From Chloroflexota bacterium (GTDB lineage: Bacteria > Chloroflexota > Anaerolineae > Anaerolineales > Villigracilaceae): a stretch of DNA of 48,894 nt. Below the pieces are notes generated by a model that worked only from the letters and a program-made list of their open reading frames with translations, searched no databases and was not told where the DNA came from. A program made the position numbers and the translations under genes. Each line of letters begins with the position of its first letter. The first letter of the stretch is position 1. Location of the stretch: positions 1 through 48,894 of the forward strand of contig JAAENC010001099.1 of NCBI GenBank assembly GCA_024224815.1. The letters are read 5' to 3'. Shown piece by piece: positions 16,330-24,235 of this stretch.

Positions 16330-18026
16330 TTTTCTGCTCCAAACTCTTCAGGCCAATGTTCCATTGCGCTCAAAACAGCGGATGCGGCGGTTTGCCCAAG
16401 TCCACACAAAGATGCGTCGGTCATTGTCCAGCCCACATCTTCGAGACGGGCAAAATCTCCGTTGAGCGCCGAGCCAGCCAAATTCCGGTCGAGTATTTCG
16501 GCTTGACGTTGGGTACCAAGTTGACAGGGGTAGCATTTCCCGCAACTTTCGTGAGCGAAGAAGTGTCCTAAATCTGCCAGGGTTTGTTTTAAATCTACAT
16601 TTTCGTTGAGTACAACAACTGCGCCAGAGCCGAGCGTTAATCCTGCTGCGCGGGCATCTTCTTGTGTCAAGCGTACATCTAATTGGTCGGGATGTACGAA
16701 TTTCCCTGCCGCGCCGCCGAGCAAAATGGCTTGCAGTTTTTCGCCATCTTTCACGCCGCCAGCCCACTCAAGCAATTCACGCAAAGTCGTTGGCGTTGTG
16801 ATCTCGTAAATGCCGGGATTAGCGACATCGCCCGAAAGGCTGAAAAGCCAAGGGCCGCTCGATTTTTCAGAGCCGTAGTTGCGATAGGCATCCACGCCGA
16901 TGCGGAAAAGGAGCGAAATATTGGCGAAAGTTTCGACGTTGTTGATGACAGTCGGTTTCTGGAAAAGCCCGTGCGTGACAGGATAAGGCGGTTTCAGGCG
17001 TGGAAATCCGCGTTTGCCTTCGATGGATTCAAAGAGCGCGGTTTCTTCGCCGCAAATATATGCGCCTGCACCGGAACGGAGTTCGATATCAAAATTGAAG
17101 CCCGAGCCGAGAATATTCTCACCGAGATAACCTTTTTCACGGGCGCTCTCGATGGCAGCTTGAAAAGTTTTTTGCACTTTCGGGTACTCGCCGCGCACAT
17201 AAATATAGCCCTTTGATGCGCCGATGGCGTAGCCGCCAATCAGCATTCCTTCGAGCACGGAGAAGGGGTCATTTTCGATGATGACGCGATCTTTAAATGT
17301 GCCAGGCTCGGCTTCATCCGAATTACAGACGATATATTTCTGTTCACCGGGGGCATTCGCTGCGCCTTCCCATTTCATCTTGGTCGGGAAGGAAGCACCA
17401 CCGCGCCCCAAAATACCTGAATCTGCCATACATTCGACCATCTTATCGGGTCCAATATGAATTGCATTCGGGAAACTGAGAAAGCCGTCATTGACGAGAT
17501 AATCATCTATGCTAAAAGGGTCTATCTTGCCGATACGGCGCGTGATGACGGGGTCTTTTGCATAGACTTTTGTGGTTACTTCGTCCTGCGGATCGAGCAA
17601 ATTTTCAGGCGTGATATTGCCCACAGCAGTTTCGTCCACGAGCGCGGATGGGGCTTTGTCGCATAGGCCTAAACAGGGAGCTTCTTCGACAAAATATTTT
17701 CCGTCGGCAGTTGGGCCATCGTTGAGCAGATCGAGCTGATGCAAAAGTTCTTTGTGTACATTCCGTCCGCCACGCGCCGAGCAGCTTGGGCTGGTACAAA
17801 CGCGGATAATGGTCTCGCCCGTCGGTTCGCTGTAGAGCATCGTATAGAACTCAATCACGCCCATCACATCCGCGAGAGGGACGCGCAAAGTGTTCCCTAT
17901 TTCTGTGGCTTTTTCTTTTGAGATGTAGCCAAATGCTGATTGTGCTTCCAGCAAAGCCGGGATAAGCATAGTGCGCCCACGCGGGGCGATCTCCCCCAAA
18001 AAATCATTGAAAGATTGTTCCTGCAT
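16326..18026 (-). CDS. NADH dehydrogenase subunit E-F fusion of formate dehydrogenase
   Basis: A 566-residue fusion of NuoE- and NuoF-type subunits, the NAD(H)- and FMN-binding module. The NuoE part has the thioredoxin-like [2Fe-2S] ligands C77, C82, C118 and C122. The NuoF part has GRGGASFPTKMKWE (FMN/NAD region, 207-220), GAGAYICGEETAL (319-331), the SLBB-like domain near 395-475, and the [4Fe-4S] ligands C495, C498, C501 and C541. There is no C-terminal ferredoxin extension as in HydB/HndC. It heads the operon, with GGAG before the ATG at 18026. With the next two genes it forms a cytosolic NAD-dependent formate dehydrogenase. Confidence 0.93.
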   Translation of the reverse strand: MQEQSFNDFLGEIAPRGRTMLIPALLEAQSAFGYISKEKATEIGNTLRVPLADVMGVIEFYTMLYSEPTGETIIRVCTSPSCSARGGRNVHKELLHQLDLLNDGPTADGKYFVEEAPCLGLCDKAPSALVDETAVGNITPENLLDPQDEVTTKVYAKDPVITRRIGKIDPFSIDDYLVNDGFLSFPNAIHIGPDKMVECMADSGILGRGGASFPTKMKWEGAANAPGEQKYIVCNSDEAEPGTFKDRVIIENDPFSVLEGMLIGGYAIGASKGYIYVRGEYPKVQKTFQAAIESAREKGYLGENILGSGFNFDIELRSGAGAYICGEETALFESIEGKRGFPRLKPPYPVTHGLFQKPTVINNVETFANISLLFRIGVDAYRNYGSEKSSGPWLFSLSGDVANPGIYEITTPTTLRELLEWAGGVKDGEKLQAILLGGAAGKFVHPDQLDVRLTQEDARAAGLTLGSGAVVVLNENVDLKQTLADLGHFFAHESCGKCYPCQLGTQRQAEILDRNLAGSALNGDFARLEDVGWTMTDASLCGLGQTAASAVLSAMEHWPEEFGAEK

Positions 18027-18129
18027 AAAATCTCCATCGTAAATTTGTCAGACCTTTCTATTATATCTGATATTTTTTATCCTTGATGGGGTTTTTGTTG
18101 TTTTTTGACGTATTTCCCTTTAGAATGAA

Positions 18130-18157
18130 AGATATATTTTTTTAGGAATATATATCT
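18130..18157. promoter_or_regulatory. AT-rich inverted repeat in the divergent fdh/lipoprotein promoter
   Basis: AGATATAT (18130-18137) and ATATATCT (18150-18157) are exact complements 12 bases apart, in the 166-base gap between the divergent fdh operon and the lipoprotein gene. It could be an operator or simply AT-rich promoter DNA. No canonical -35/-10 pair with good spacing was found. Confidence 0.35.
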
Positions 18158-18192
18158 TATTGTGTTTTATCTATGGTTAAGGAGATAGAAAT

Positions 18193-18813
18193 ATGCACTC
18201 TTTAGAGAAAACTTTACTGCTAGCTCTTCTAGCAGCAATGGCGCTTGCTTGTAGAGGAACCGCTGCCACACCACATCCCGAAGAGAAATCGGCCACACTT
18301 CTACCTGCTACAGCCATACCAGATACTGTTACCACCACAATCCCTGAATCAATACCTGAACCGACTGAAGCAGGTGAAGTCGATTCTGATTCCGATACAG
18401 GGGTTTCAATTGTAGGGACATGGACATCCACATGCATAGATTCAGGCTCCGGCACCTATATCATCGCAACAATTGTATTTGATGAAACCAGCCAGGAGAA
18501 TGATATTGTTAATTTCTACAGTGATCCGGGCTGCACATCTGCTACAGGGATGGTCAAGACAAATCAGGCCAGCTATTCTCTCGGCACCAGCACAACTGCG
18601 AGTGGAAAGAACGCATATGAAATCGACATTACAATAAATTCATGGGAGCTCAAGCAAGATGGTGCCCTTGTCACTAGCGGAACAAATGTGCCCACCCAAT
18701 ACGACATCATAGCTGTTGAGGGAGACACTTTATATACCGGTGGATCAGCCGCAACCACCTCCGGTGACCGACCCACTGTGCTTGATCTTAGCAACTTCTA
18801 TACTCGTCAATAA
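18193..18813 (+). CDS. Secreted lipoprotein of unknown function
   Basis: A 206-residue protein with a lipoprotein signal peptide ending MALAC, acylated cysteine at 20. A low-complexity Pro/Thr/Glu linker (about 24-70) follows, then a compact domain beginning SIVGTWTSTC with a second cysteine in DPGCTS; the two probably form a disulfide. The GTW...C pattern is reminiscent of small beta-barrel lipoproteins that measure lipocalin-like folds, but I cannot name the family. AAGGAG precedes the ATG by nine bases. It is followed after 36 bases by the thioredoxin gene. Confidence 0.75.
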   Translation: MHSLEKTLLLALLAAMALACRGTAATPHPEEKSATLLPATAIPDTVTTTIPESIPEPTEAGEVDSDSDTGVSIVGTWTSTCIDSGSGTYIIATIVFDETSQENDIVNFYSDPGCTSATGMVKTNQASYSLGTSTTASGKNAYEIDITINSWELKQDGALVTSGTNVPTQYDIIAVEGDTLYTGGSAATTSGDRPTVLDLSNFYTRQ

Positions 18814-18849
18814 TGAGCATAAATTCAATAAAATCAGCATAGGAGCATT

Positions 18850-19350
18850 ATGACCATCTCAGCATTTCAACAAAAAATCAAAGACGCCGATAAACCACTC
18901 GTAGTGGATTTTTGGGCTCCCTGGTGTGGGCCTTGCAAAATGACAAAACCCATTCTTGAAGAGCTTCAAAGAGAATACGCCGGGAAAGTGGATGTCTCCT
19001 TTATCAATGCAGATAAATCTAAGGACATTATCCAGCATTATAAAATTATGGGCATCCCCACCATGATCGCTTTTCGTGACGGGGAGGTCGCTGTGCGTAA
19101 AACCGGCGCTCAAAGCGAAGCGACTTACCGCGCCGTCTTTGACGGACTTCTCTCAAGCGGCAAGATCAAGATTCCGATGGAGTCTTTCGAGCGAAAATTA
19201 CGTCTCGGCAGCGGGGCAGCATTGGCTCTCTTGGGCTTATATACAAATCATTGGTGGCTACTGGGCATTGGCGCGGTGGTCGCTTTTTTGGGGATATATG
19301 ATCGCTGCCCCCTTTGGACGGCGATTACGGACTTCTTTAAAAAGAAGTAA
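18850..19350 (+). CDS. trxA: Thioredoxin with C-terminal membrane anchor
   Basis: A 166-residue protein. Residues 1-108 are a complete thioredoxin domain with the WCGPC redox site (C26, C29) and the cis-proline in GIPT. A C-terminal part then follows: a basic helix (FERKLRLGSG), two short hydrophobic segments and DRCPLWTAI, which resembles the DUF2892 inner-membrane domain. There is no signal peptide, so the thioredoxin domain should face the cytosol. It is co-directional with the lipoprotein upstream; a GGAG-type site lies seven bases before the ATG. Confidence 0.92.
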   Translation: MTISAFQQKIKDADKPLVVDFWAPWCGPCKMTKPILEELQREYAGKVDVSFINADKSKDIIQHYKIMGIPTMIAFRDGEVAVRKTGAQSEATYRAVFDGLLSSGKIKIPMESFERKLRLGSGAALALLGLYTNHWWLLGIGAVVAFLGIYDRCPLWTAITDFFKKK

Positions 19351-19374
19351 GGCGTATCGAAAAACTCCTCCACT

Positions 19375-19580
19375 TGAACTGCACCCTATAGACGAGACAC
19401 AAAAATAAAGCCCCTCCGTTAGGTTATTGAGACCGGCACCTAGTTTGATAAGGTGTCTGTTTTGTTTTCAATTGTATTCTTTCATAGTTATAGAAGACAA
19501 TGTACTCATCAACGATCTTCTGTGCCTCTTCAAAAGTTGGCGTGGGATATTGCACATCGGAAGTCAAATATGTATAGTTA
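19375..19580 (-). pseudogene. IS3-family transposase 3' remnant with terminal repeat
   Basis: The minus strand from about 19580 to the stop at 19424-19426 encodes the C-terminal end of an IS3-type integrase-fold transposase: FEEAQKIVDEYI followed by VFYNYERIQLKTKQTPYQTR. The conserved glutamate helix and the YN-x-x-R-x-Q pattern are plain. The frame is closed by a stop just upstream, and no start exists. Beyond the stop lies TGAACTGCACCCTATAGACG at 19375 on the plus strand, which looks like the terminal inverted repeat beginning TG. The other end and the rest of the gene are gone, so this is an inactive fragment of about 200 bases. Confidence 0.8.
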
Positions 19581-19604
19581 GCTTATAAAGTACAGGAGAA
19601 TAAT

Positions 19605-20609
19605 ATGAAAAAGTATTTGGTAGAGATGCTCGAATGCCCAATTTGCCACCAAAAGCTTAACTGGAAAATCGAAACAGAAAATAAAGACGAGATTGAGCAG
19701 GCCGAAGCGATTTGTAGTAGTTGCGATGCGTCGTATCCGGTAATTGATGGGATAGGAATATTCTTAACACCGGACTTGCCACGCAAAGATTTATGGGGTG
19801 AAGTGGATAGCGAATTGTCGTTATATCTAAAGTCGCATCCTGAACATGAAAAGAAGTTGATGGGAGGGCCAGTAGAAAATCTCTCGCCAACAGATCAGCA
19901 ATTTCGGGCATTAGTATTAGATGAGCGAGGTAAGTATGGAGAAGCCAAGAAAGCAGAAGAGCTTGCGCACAAAAATTCATATACAACTGAGTACAAAACT
20001 TGTTGGGATAGTCAAATTAGTTATATTTTAGACAACCTTGGAAGAGTTGATGGGCCGATAGTTGATCTTGCTTCAGGTAGATGTTATTTGGTTGAAAAAA
20101 TCGCTAGCCAATTGAATCGTCAATTAGTGGCAACAGATTTTAGTCCCAGTGTTTTGCGTCGAGACCGAAAGTATTTTCAATATCTTGGCTTAGATCATCT
20201 TCTAAGCTTTTTAGCCTTTGATGCCCGTAAAACACCATTTAGAAATGAAGCGATTGAGATAATGACAACAAACCTTGGGCTTCCGAATATTGAAGAACCA
20301 GGAGAGTTGATGAAAGAAATAAAACGAATTGTTAAGGGTACTTTTCTCGCAGTCTCACATTTCTTTCCTGTTAAAGATGATCAAAACTATGAATTGATAA
20401 AAGAAGCAGGGATAGAAGCCTTTGTATATAAAGAATCGGCAATGAGCCATTTGGCTGAAGTTGGATGGCACACAAAGATTGAAAACGTCTGTCTCGCAAA
20501 AGCGTTGCCAACACCAGAGAGTAAGATATTTGATGGAGCAAGAGCAGATGGGCTTCCTGTCGTACCAACACAATTAGAGTGGTGTACTATCCGCGCTGAA
20601 AACAAATAA
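19605..20609 (+). CDS. SAM-dependent methyltransferase with Trm112-like zinc ribbon
   Basis: A 334-residue protein. Residues 1-60 form a Trm112p-like zinc ribbon with CPIC (C11, C14) and CSSC (C37, C40) pairs. After a helical linker, a class I methyltransferase core starts with IVDLASGRCYLVEKI near residue 149, has ATDFSPSVLRRD as the SAM-ribose acidic strand, and FDARKTPFRNEAIEIM as the motif III region. Many members of this type carry Trm112-like N-termini and act on small molecules or antibiotics' targets; the substrate is unknown. AGGAG lies five bases before the ATG. The IS3 remnant is directly upstream and may supply its leader. A terminator follows. Confidence 0.85.
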   Translation: MKKYLVEMLECPICHQKLNWKIETENKDEIEQAEAICSSCDASYPVIDGIGIFLTPDLPRKDLWGEVDSELSLYLKSHPEHEKKLMGGPVENLSPTDQQFRALVLDERGKYGEAKKAEELAHKNSYTTEYKTCWDSQISYILDNLGRVDGPIVDLASGRCYLVEKIASQLNRQLVATDFSPSVLRRDRKYFQYLGLDHLLSFLAFDARKTPFRNEAIEIMTTNLGLPNIEEPGELMKEIKRIVKGTFLAVSHFFPVKDDQNYELIKEAGIEAFVYKESAMSHLAEVGWHTKIENVCLAKALPTPESKIFDGARADGLPVVPTQLEWCTIRAENK

Positions 20610-20620
20610 CCCAATATACA

Positions 20621-20657
20621 AAAAAGCCTTCCGAAATCAACACTCGGAAGGTTTTTT
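20621..20657. terminator. Bidirectional intrinsic terminator
   Basis: Stem AAAAAGCCTTCCGA / TCGGAAGGTTTTTT (one G-T pair) with a 9-base loop. A and T runs on both sides serve the convergent methyltransferase (ends 20609) and acyltransferase (ends 20685). The plus-side tail TCTTTCACACATCATTT belongs to the recurrent pyrimidine-tail group. Confidence 0.92.
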
Positions 20658-20684
20658 ATCTTTCACACATCATTTATCTCAAAA

Positions 20685-22019
20685 TCATTTAGATCTTTTT
20701 ACGAAGGGGAGAACATCTAAATTCGCGATGACTGCGCCGATAAAGGGCAATGCCATCTCTACAAAGCGGATGCCGAGCATATTCTCGGCGGTGATGCCAT
20801 TTAGCGTCAGGCTTGCCAGCCCGTAGCAAAAAAGGAAAGCGCCGAGAAGCAATCGCCAGGTTTGGGTTGGGGAAGGATTTTCGATTTTACGCAGCCTTTC
20901 GTAGCGCACAAAGATAGGGACAAGGGTTAAAAGCACCACGCCCAGGGTCAGTATCCAGATCGGTCTTGTCAACCACCAAGTTCCGGTTCCGGGCGCGATT
21001 CCCAGCCCTATTCCGCCCAAAGCCAAGGCTAATCCTGTCACCAAAACCAACACTGTCACATGCCACAGAAAAAGGGTCATGATTATCCCGTTGATGAGCA
21101 CGGTAGCTGCCCAGACTTTCAAATTATCCAGCCATTTTCGGATCGGTTTTTCGAGCGAAAGCAGCAACCCACCCTGAAAAATACCGAGCGAGAGCATGGT
21201 CAGATTTGGCGGGAGGGTATTGCTAATTTCTTCACCCTGCACAGAAACCATGCTGATCGGATAAGGGCCAAAATTGACCAGAGCGATGAGTGCCGCGATG
21301 CCGCCAATTGCCCAAAATAGTCTTTGACGCGCATCGCCCATGCTTTGGGCTTGCCACGCCACCCCGAGCTGGTGGACGGCGACCCAAACAAAGATGTAGT
21401 TAACCCACCCGAAAGCTTTCCAGCCCAAAAGAAAGACAGCTATATCGACAAGAATTGCGGCCGCCATGAGCATCCAGAATGAGCCGATTTTGAAACGCTC
21501 CCATGCCCGATAAACAAGCGGGACGAGACTAACAACGACGATATAAACAACCAAAAACCACGCAGGGAGCAGCGCAAAAGCGGATGCGGGCTGAAGAATG
21601 CTTTTATCTGCATTAAAAAGATTGGCGACGATGCCGATGATTATCCAAATCACTAAAACGGGTAAAACGGGAGAAATTAAGCGCCGTAAACGAGCTGCAA
21701 ACCAGATCTTGTACCCTTCGCCGCGTCTTTGTGTCGATTGCCAAGAGATGCTATTTGAAAAGCCCCCAACGATGAAGAAAATGGGCATTACCTGAAGCGC
21801 CCATGTTAACCACTGTGTCCACGGGGAGATAGAGAGAATATCGGGGAGGAGAATCTCGCCATCTTTGATATAAAAGGCAACAACCAACCAATGTCCGCAA
21901 ATAACGATAATGATGGAGACAGCGCGTAAAAAATCGACGTAGCGATTACGGCTTTCTGGCGTTTGCTCTGCTAGATTAAGGGCTTGTTGCCAAGCGTTGC
22001 GTTTTTCTTTTATTGGCAT
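20685..22019 (-). CDS. Acyltransferase 3 family membrane protein
   Basis: A 444-residue integral membrane acyltransferase with about ten hydrophobic segments. The signature YVDFLRAVSIIIVICGHW near residue 27-44 holds the conserved Arg and the His proposed to act in O-acyl transfer, and MPIFFIVGGFSNSISW is the following loop. Family members such as OafA acetylate surface polysaccharides. It is the last gene of the minus-strand glycan block, 94 bases after the small membrane protein, with a C-rich repeat between them. Its position suggests it modifies the exported glycan, but the acyl group and acceptor are unknown. Confidence 0.88.
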   Translation of the reverse strand: MPIKEKRNAWQQALNLAEQTPESRNRYVDFLRAVSIIIVICGHWLVVAFYIKDGEILLPDILSISPWTQWLTWALQVMPIFFIVGGFSNSISWQSTQRRGEGYKIWFAARLRRLISPVLPVLVIWIIIGIVANLFNADKSILQPASAFALLPAWFLVVYIVVVSLVPLVYRAWERFKIGSFWMLMAAAILVDIAVFLLGWKAFGWVNYIFVWVAVHQLGVAWQAQSMGDARQRLFWAIGGIAALIALVNFGPYPISMVSVQGEEISNTLPPNLTMLSLGIFQGGLLLSLEKPIRKWLDNLKVWAATVLINGIIMTLFLWHVTVLVLVTGLALALGGIGLGIAPGTGTWWLTRPIWILTLGVVLLTLVPIFVRYERLRKIENPSPTQTWRLLLGAFLFCYGLASLTLNGITAENMLGIRFVEMALPFIGAVIANLDVLPFVKRSK

Positions 22020-22050
22020 GGTTAATCCTTTTTTCTTTTAGTTGTTAGAG

Positions 22051-22112
22051 TTCTGCCCCCCTGCCCTTCGGGCATCCCCCCATTTTTAGAAACAAAAATA
22101 GGGGGATTTTTT
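22051..22112. repeat. C-rich hairpin element
   Basis: Contains GCCCTTCGGGC (a tight hairpin) followed by ATCCCCCCATTTTTAG and its near complement with AGGGGGAT. It fills the gap between the acyltransferase and the small membrane protein. It matches the order of blocks in the elements at 8592-8787 and 35531-35599. Confidence 0.65.
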
Positions 22113-22113
22113 A

Positions 22114-22491
22114 TTATTTTTCTTTTAGCTGGTTTCTATAGTAGAGCCAAATAAAGAAGAAGCCGACAAAAATAAGCACGATGCCCCAACCAATTAACGG
22201 ATAATTGCCCGTCAGCATTGTTACCGTCATCCCGATGATAGCGGCGCTTGCCCAGAGCAATTTAAGATTAAGCATAGCGCGGAAAGCCTCTGCGCTGGCG
22301 TTTCGTTCGAGTAGAGATGCGCCGCCAATCCCGACCAAAGCTGCGCCAACGAGCCGCGCAGTAAAAGGGTCAATACTCGGCCAACCAAAGAGAGTCAGCA
22401 TCCAGACAGGGGCAATCAATAGAGGAATAGCGAAAAGAAAATCAGCGATAAAGTGAATTACAAACCAGGTACGTAAAGATTTTGGGACCAT
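22114..22491 (-). CDS. Hypothetical four-helix membrane protein
   Basis: A 125-residue protein with four predicted membrane helices (about 8-30, 43-60, 72-90, 98-116) and a short basic C-terminus. I do not recognise the family. PFTARLVGAALVGIGGASLL between helices 1 and 2 resembles small integral proteins found in many soil and sediment bacteria. The gene is of ordinary base composition. It is transcribed with the acyltransferase or just upstream of it; AAGGAGTTT precedes the ATG. Confidence 0.65.
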   Translation of the reverse strand: MVPKSLRTWFVIHFIADFLFAIPLLIAPVWMLTLFGWPSIDPFTARLVGAALVGIGGASLLERNASAEAFRAMLNLKLLWASAAIIGMTVTMLTGNYPLIGWGIVLIFVGFFFIWLYYRNQLKEK

Positions 22492-22528
22492 TAAAAACTC
22501 CTTTGAAGATGAAGGAAGACTTGATAAA

Positions 22529-22606
22529 GAAAACCCTTTCTCTTTCTAATGGTTCTGTCACTGGTTAAAAGAAAATCCCCTTCTCTAGCGAAGAGAAAGG
22601 GTTTTT
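22529..22606. terminator. Terminator-like hairpins
   Basis: AAAACCCTTTCTCTT (from 22530) pairs with AAGAGAAAGGGTTTTT (22591-22606). A shorter alternative stem CCTTCTCT / AGAGAAAGG lies within it. A and T runs flank both sides, so it can act in either direction, here for the PH-like gene (ends 22640) on the minus strand. Confidence 0.7.
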
Positions 22607-22620
22607 ATGATTGTTTTTTG

Positions 22621-23217
22621 AACCGCCAAGACGCGGAGATTATTTATTAGCTTGCTTTTTCTTTTCTAGTCGTTGATTTTGTCTAGCTGCTTTTGAAACT
22701 CTCTTCCTCAAAACAGAATAATCACTAATAGATGAGTTTATACGCAGAGATGGCGAGAAGGTTTTTCCTTGTAATAGCCCTATAATTCGAAATATAACGG
22801 GTAATTTACTGGTTGTTAGAACAATCTTTTTACTAGGACGTTCAAAGAGTCCAAATAAAATCACAGATTTGACTTCTTTGATTTCAGACCATTTTATTGT
22901 TCTGGATTTAAAAAATATCCGTATGTGCAAACCTTCATCATCAGTCTCTATATCAGCAAAAAGCAAATATGCAGAGAAACTCCAATAAGCAACCAAACCA
23001 TAATAAATTATATTTATTGTGAATTGTAATAAAGGTAAGTAACCATAACGAGAGATATACTCAAGAGAAAATATACCTAGAGTTAAATAATAAACGCTAA
23101 GACAAACAGCACTTAGAATGGGTAGCGGTGCTAAGAAACGAGAAATTTTTGCGAAAGTGCCGTGTCTATGGATTGTAGGCTTCATTTTTTCTTTGCGTGC
23201 TTGGCGTCTTGGCGGTT
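22621..23217. repeat. 14-bp perfect inverted repeats flanking one gene
   Basis: AACCGCCAAGACGC at 22621-22634 and its exact complement at 23204-23217 bracket the PH-like gene (22640-23185), leaving only 5 and 18 bases between gene and repeats. The outer sides read CGCGTGCTTGGCGTCTTGG-like DNA. The layout looks like a cassette. Confidence 0.75.
22640..23185 (-). CDS. Membrane protein with bacterial PH-like domain
   Basis: A 181-residue AT-rich protein. Two hydrophobic segments (about 18-38 and 50-75) are followed by a domain with the strand pattern of bacterial PH/YcxB-like proteins: ETDDEGLHIRIFFKSRTIKW then SEIKEVKSVILFG. A basic, lysine-rich C-terminus (RLEKKKQANK) ends it. No enzymatic role is expected. 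It is enclosed tightly by 14-bp inverted repeats and differs in base composition from the glycosyltransferase upstream, so it is probably an inserted gene. Confidence 0.65.
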   Translation of the reverse strand: MKPTIHRHGTFAKISRFLAPLPILSAVCLSVYYLTLGIFSLEYISRYGYLPLLQFTINIIYYGLVAYWSFSAYLLFADIETDDEGLHIRIFFKSRTIKWSEIKEVKSVILFGLFERPSKKIVLTTSKLPVIFRIIGLLQGKTFSPSLRINSSISDYSVLRKRVSKAARQNQRLEKKKQANK

Positions 23218-23223
23218 ATTTTT

Positions 23224-24162
23224 TTATCCGTAGTATTGTTTGAAAATCCAATTATAGATCGCCAGCAAAACCTTCTTGATCGGCGCGAACTGCCAAATGG
23301 ATGCAGATTTCTTCTCAACCTTCTTCTGTCCCATTTCGCCACGCAAATAACCGAGCGTATTCGATAAATTCATCACCAGCGGGTCGGAGACCATCAGGCG
23401 CAATAAACCTTTTTCATTCATCCGCTCGTCGAGTTGGCGGACTTGTCCCATTGGGCGGGACATGTCAAAAGGCAGGAAGGGCTGCAAGGTCGATTTATAG
23501 GCTGTGAATTGCCAATGCGATGCGCCAGCAATAGCTTTTACGCCATTATGTGCAACTTGCCAATCGCTCGTCTCTTTATAAACCTTTACATTCTCTTCTT
23601 CGGTCTGTCCGAGCGAAAGGTTGAATTCAAGGAAAGTTTCCCAAGGGATAAAGTCACCTTCTTCAATAGTCGCATTTTCTTTCGCCCACTCCAGTGTGGA
23701 TGTGTAAAAAGCAGGCGGCGTGCGATAAGGACGCGCCGTGACCATACCCACATTCGGGAAGGTTTCAAGAATCTCAACCGAGCGAGAGAGCCACTTTGGA
23801 TAGTAAAGAATATCGCTATCGGCGTAGGCGATGATCTCGCCCGGCGCACCAGCCAAAATCATATTCCACGCCCCGCCTTTGCCGACGTTCTTCTCGGAGA
23901 GCAGCAGATATTGAATATTTCTCGCTTCCTTCTCGGCGATGAGATAGTCCCGTGCTTCAGCGCAGGAGCCGTTGTCGAAGACCATCAGGTCGAAGGGCAA
24001 ACCCGCGTCTTTGCGCATAGACTCTAAACTTGCTTTGAGCACATCTAGCCCCTCTTCGTAGAACCCGCTTAAGAAGGGGAGATAGGTGAGGACAGCAACG
24101 GTGATTCGCTCCGGTTTGGCAACGGTTTTGACTGATTTGGCGGGGTTTTGGCCTTTTCTCAT
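23224..24162 (-). CDS. Family 2 glycosyltransferase
   Basis: A 312-residue GT-A fold glycosyltransferase. ITVAVLTYLPF opens the nucleotide-binding domain, VFDNGS is the acidic nucleotide site, GKGGAWNMILAG follows, and the metal-binding motif is D115-x-D117 in YADSDILY. A C-terminal region with positively charged helices (KKVLLAIYNWIFKQYYG) may sit on the membrane. It lies 73 bases downstream of another glycosyltransferase-like gene. The donor and acceptor sugars cannot be told. Confidence 0.88.
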   Translation of the reverse strand: MRKGQNPAKSVKTVAKPERITVAVLTYLPFLSGFYEEGLDVLKASLESMRKDAGLPFDLMVFDNGSCAEARDYLIAEKEARNIQYLLLSEKNVGKGGAWNMILAGAPGEIIAYADSDILYYPKWLSRSVEILETFPNVGMVTARPYRTPPAFYTSTLEWAKENATIEEGDFIPWETFLEFNLSLGQTEEENVKVYKETSDWQVAHNGVKAIAGASHWQFTAYKSTLQPFLPFDMSRPMGQVRQLDERMNEKGLLRLMVSDPLVMNLSNTLGYLRGEMGQKKVEKKSASIWQFAPIKKVLLAIYNWIFKQYYG

Positions 24163-24235
24163 AATATGTATCCAAGTGTCAGGTGTTTAGGTGTCAAGTT
24201 CTTGCGTGATACATGATACTTAAAAACATGACACA

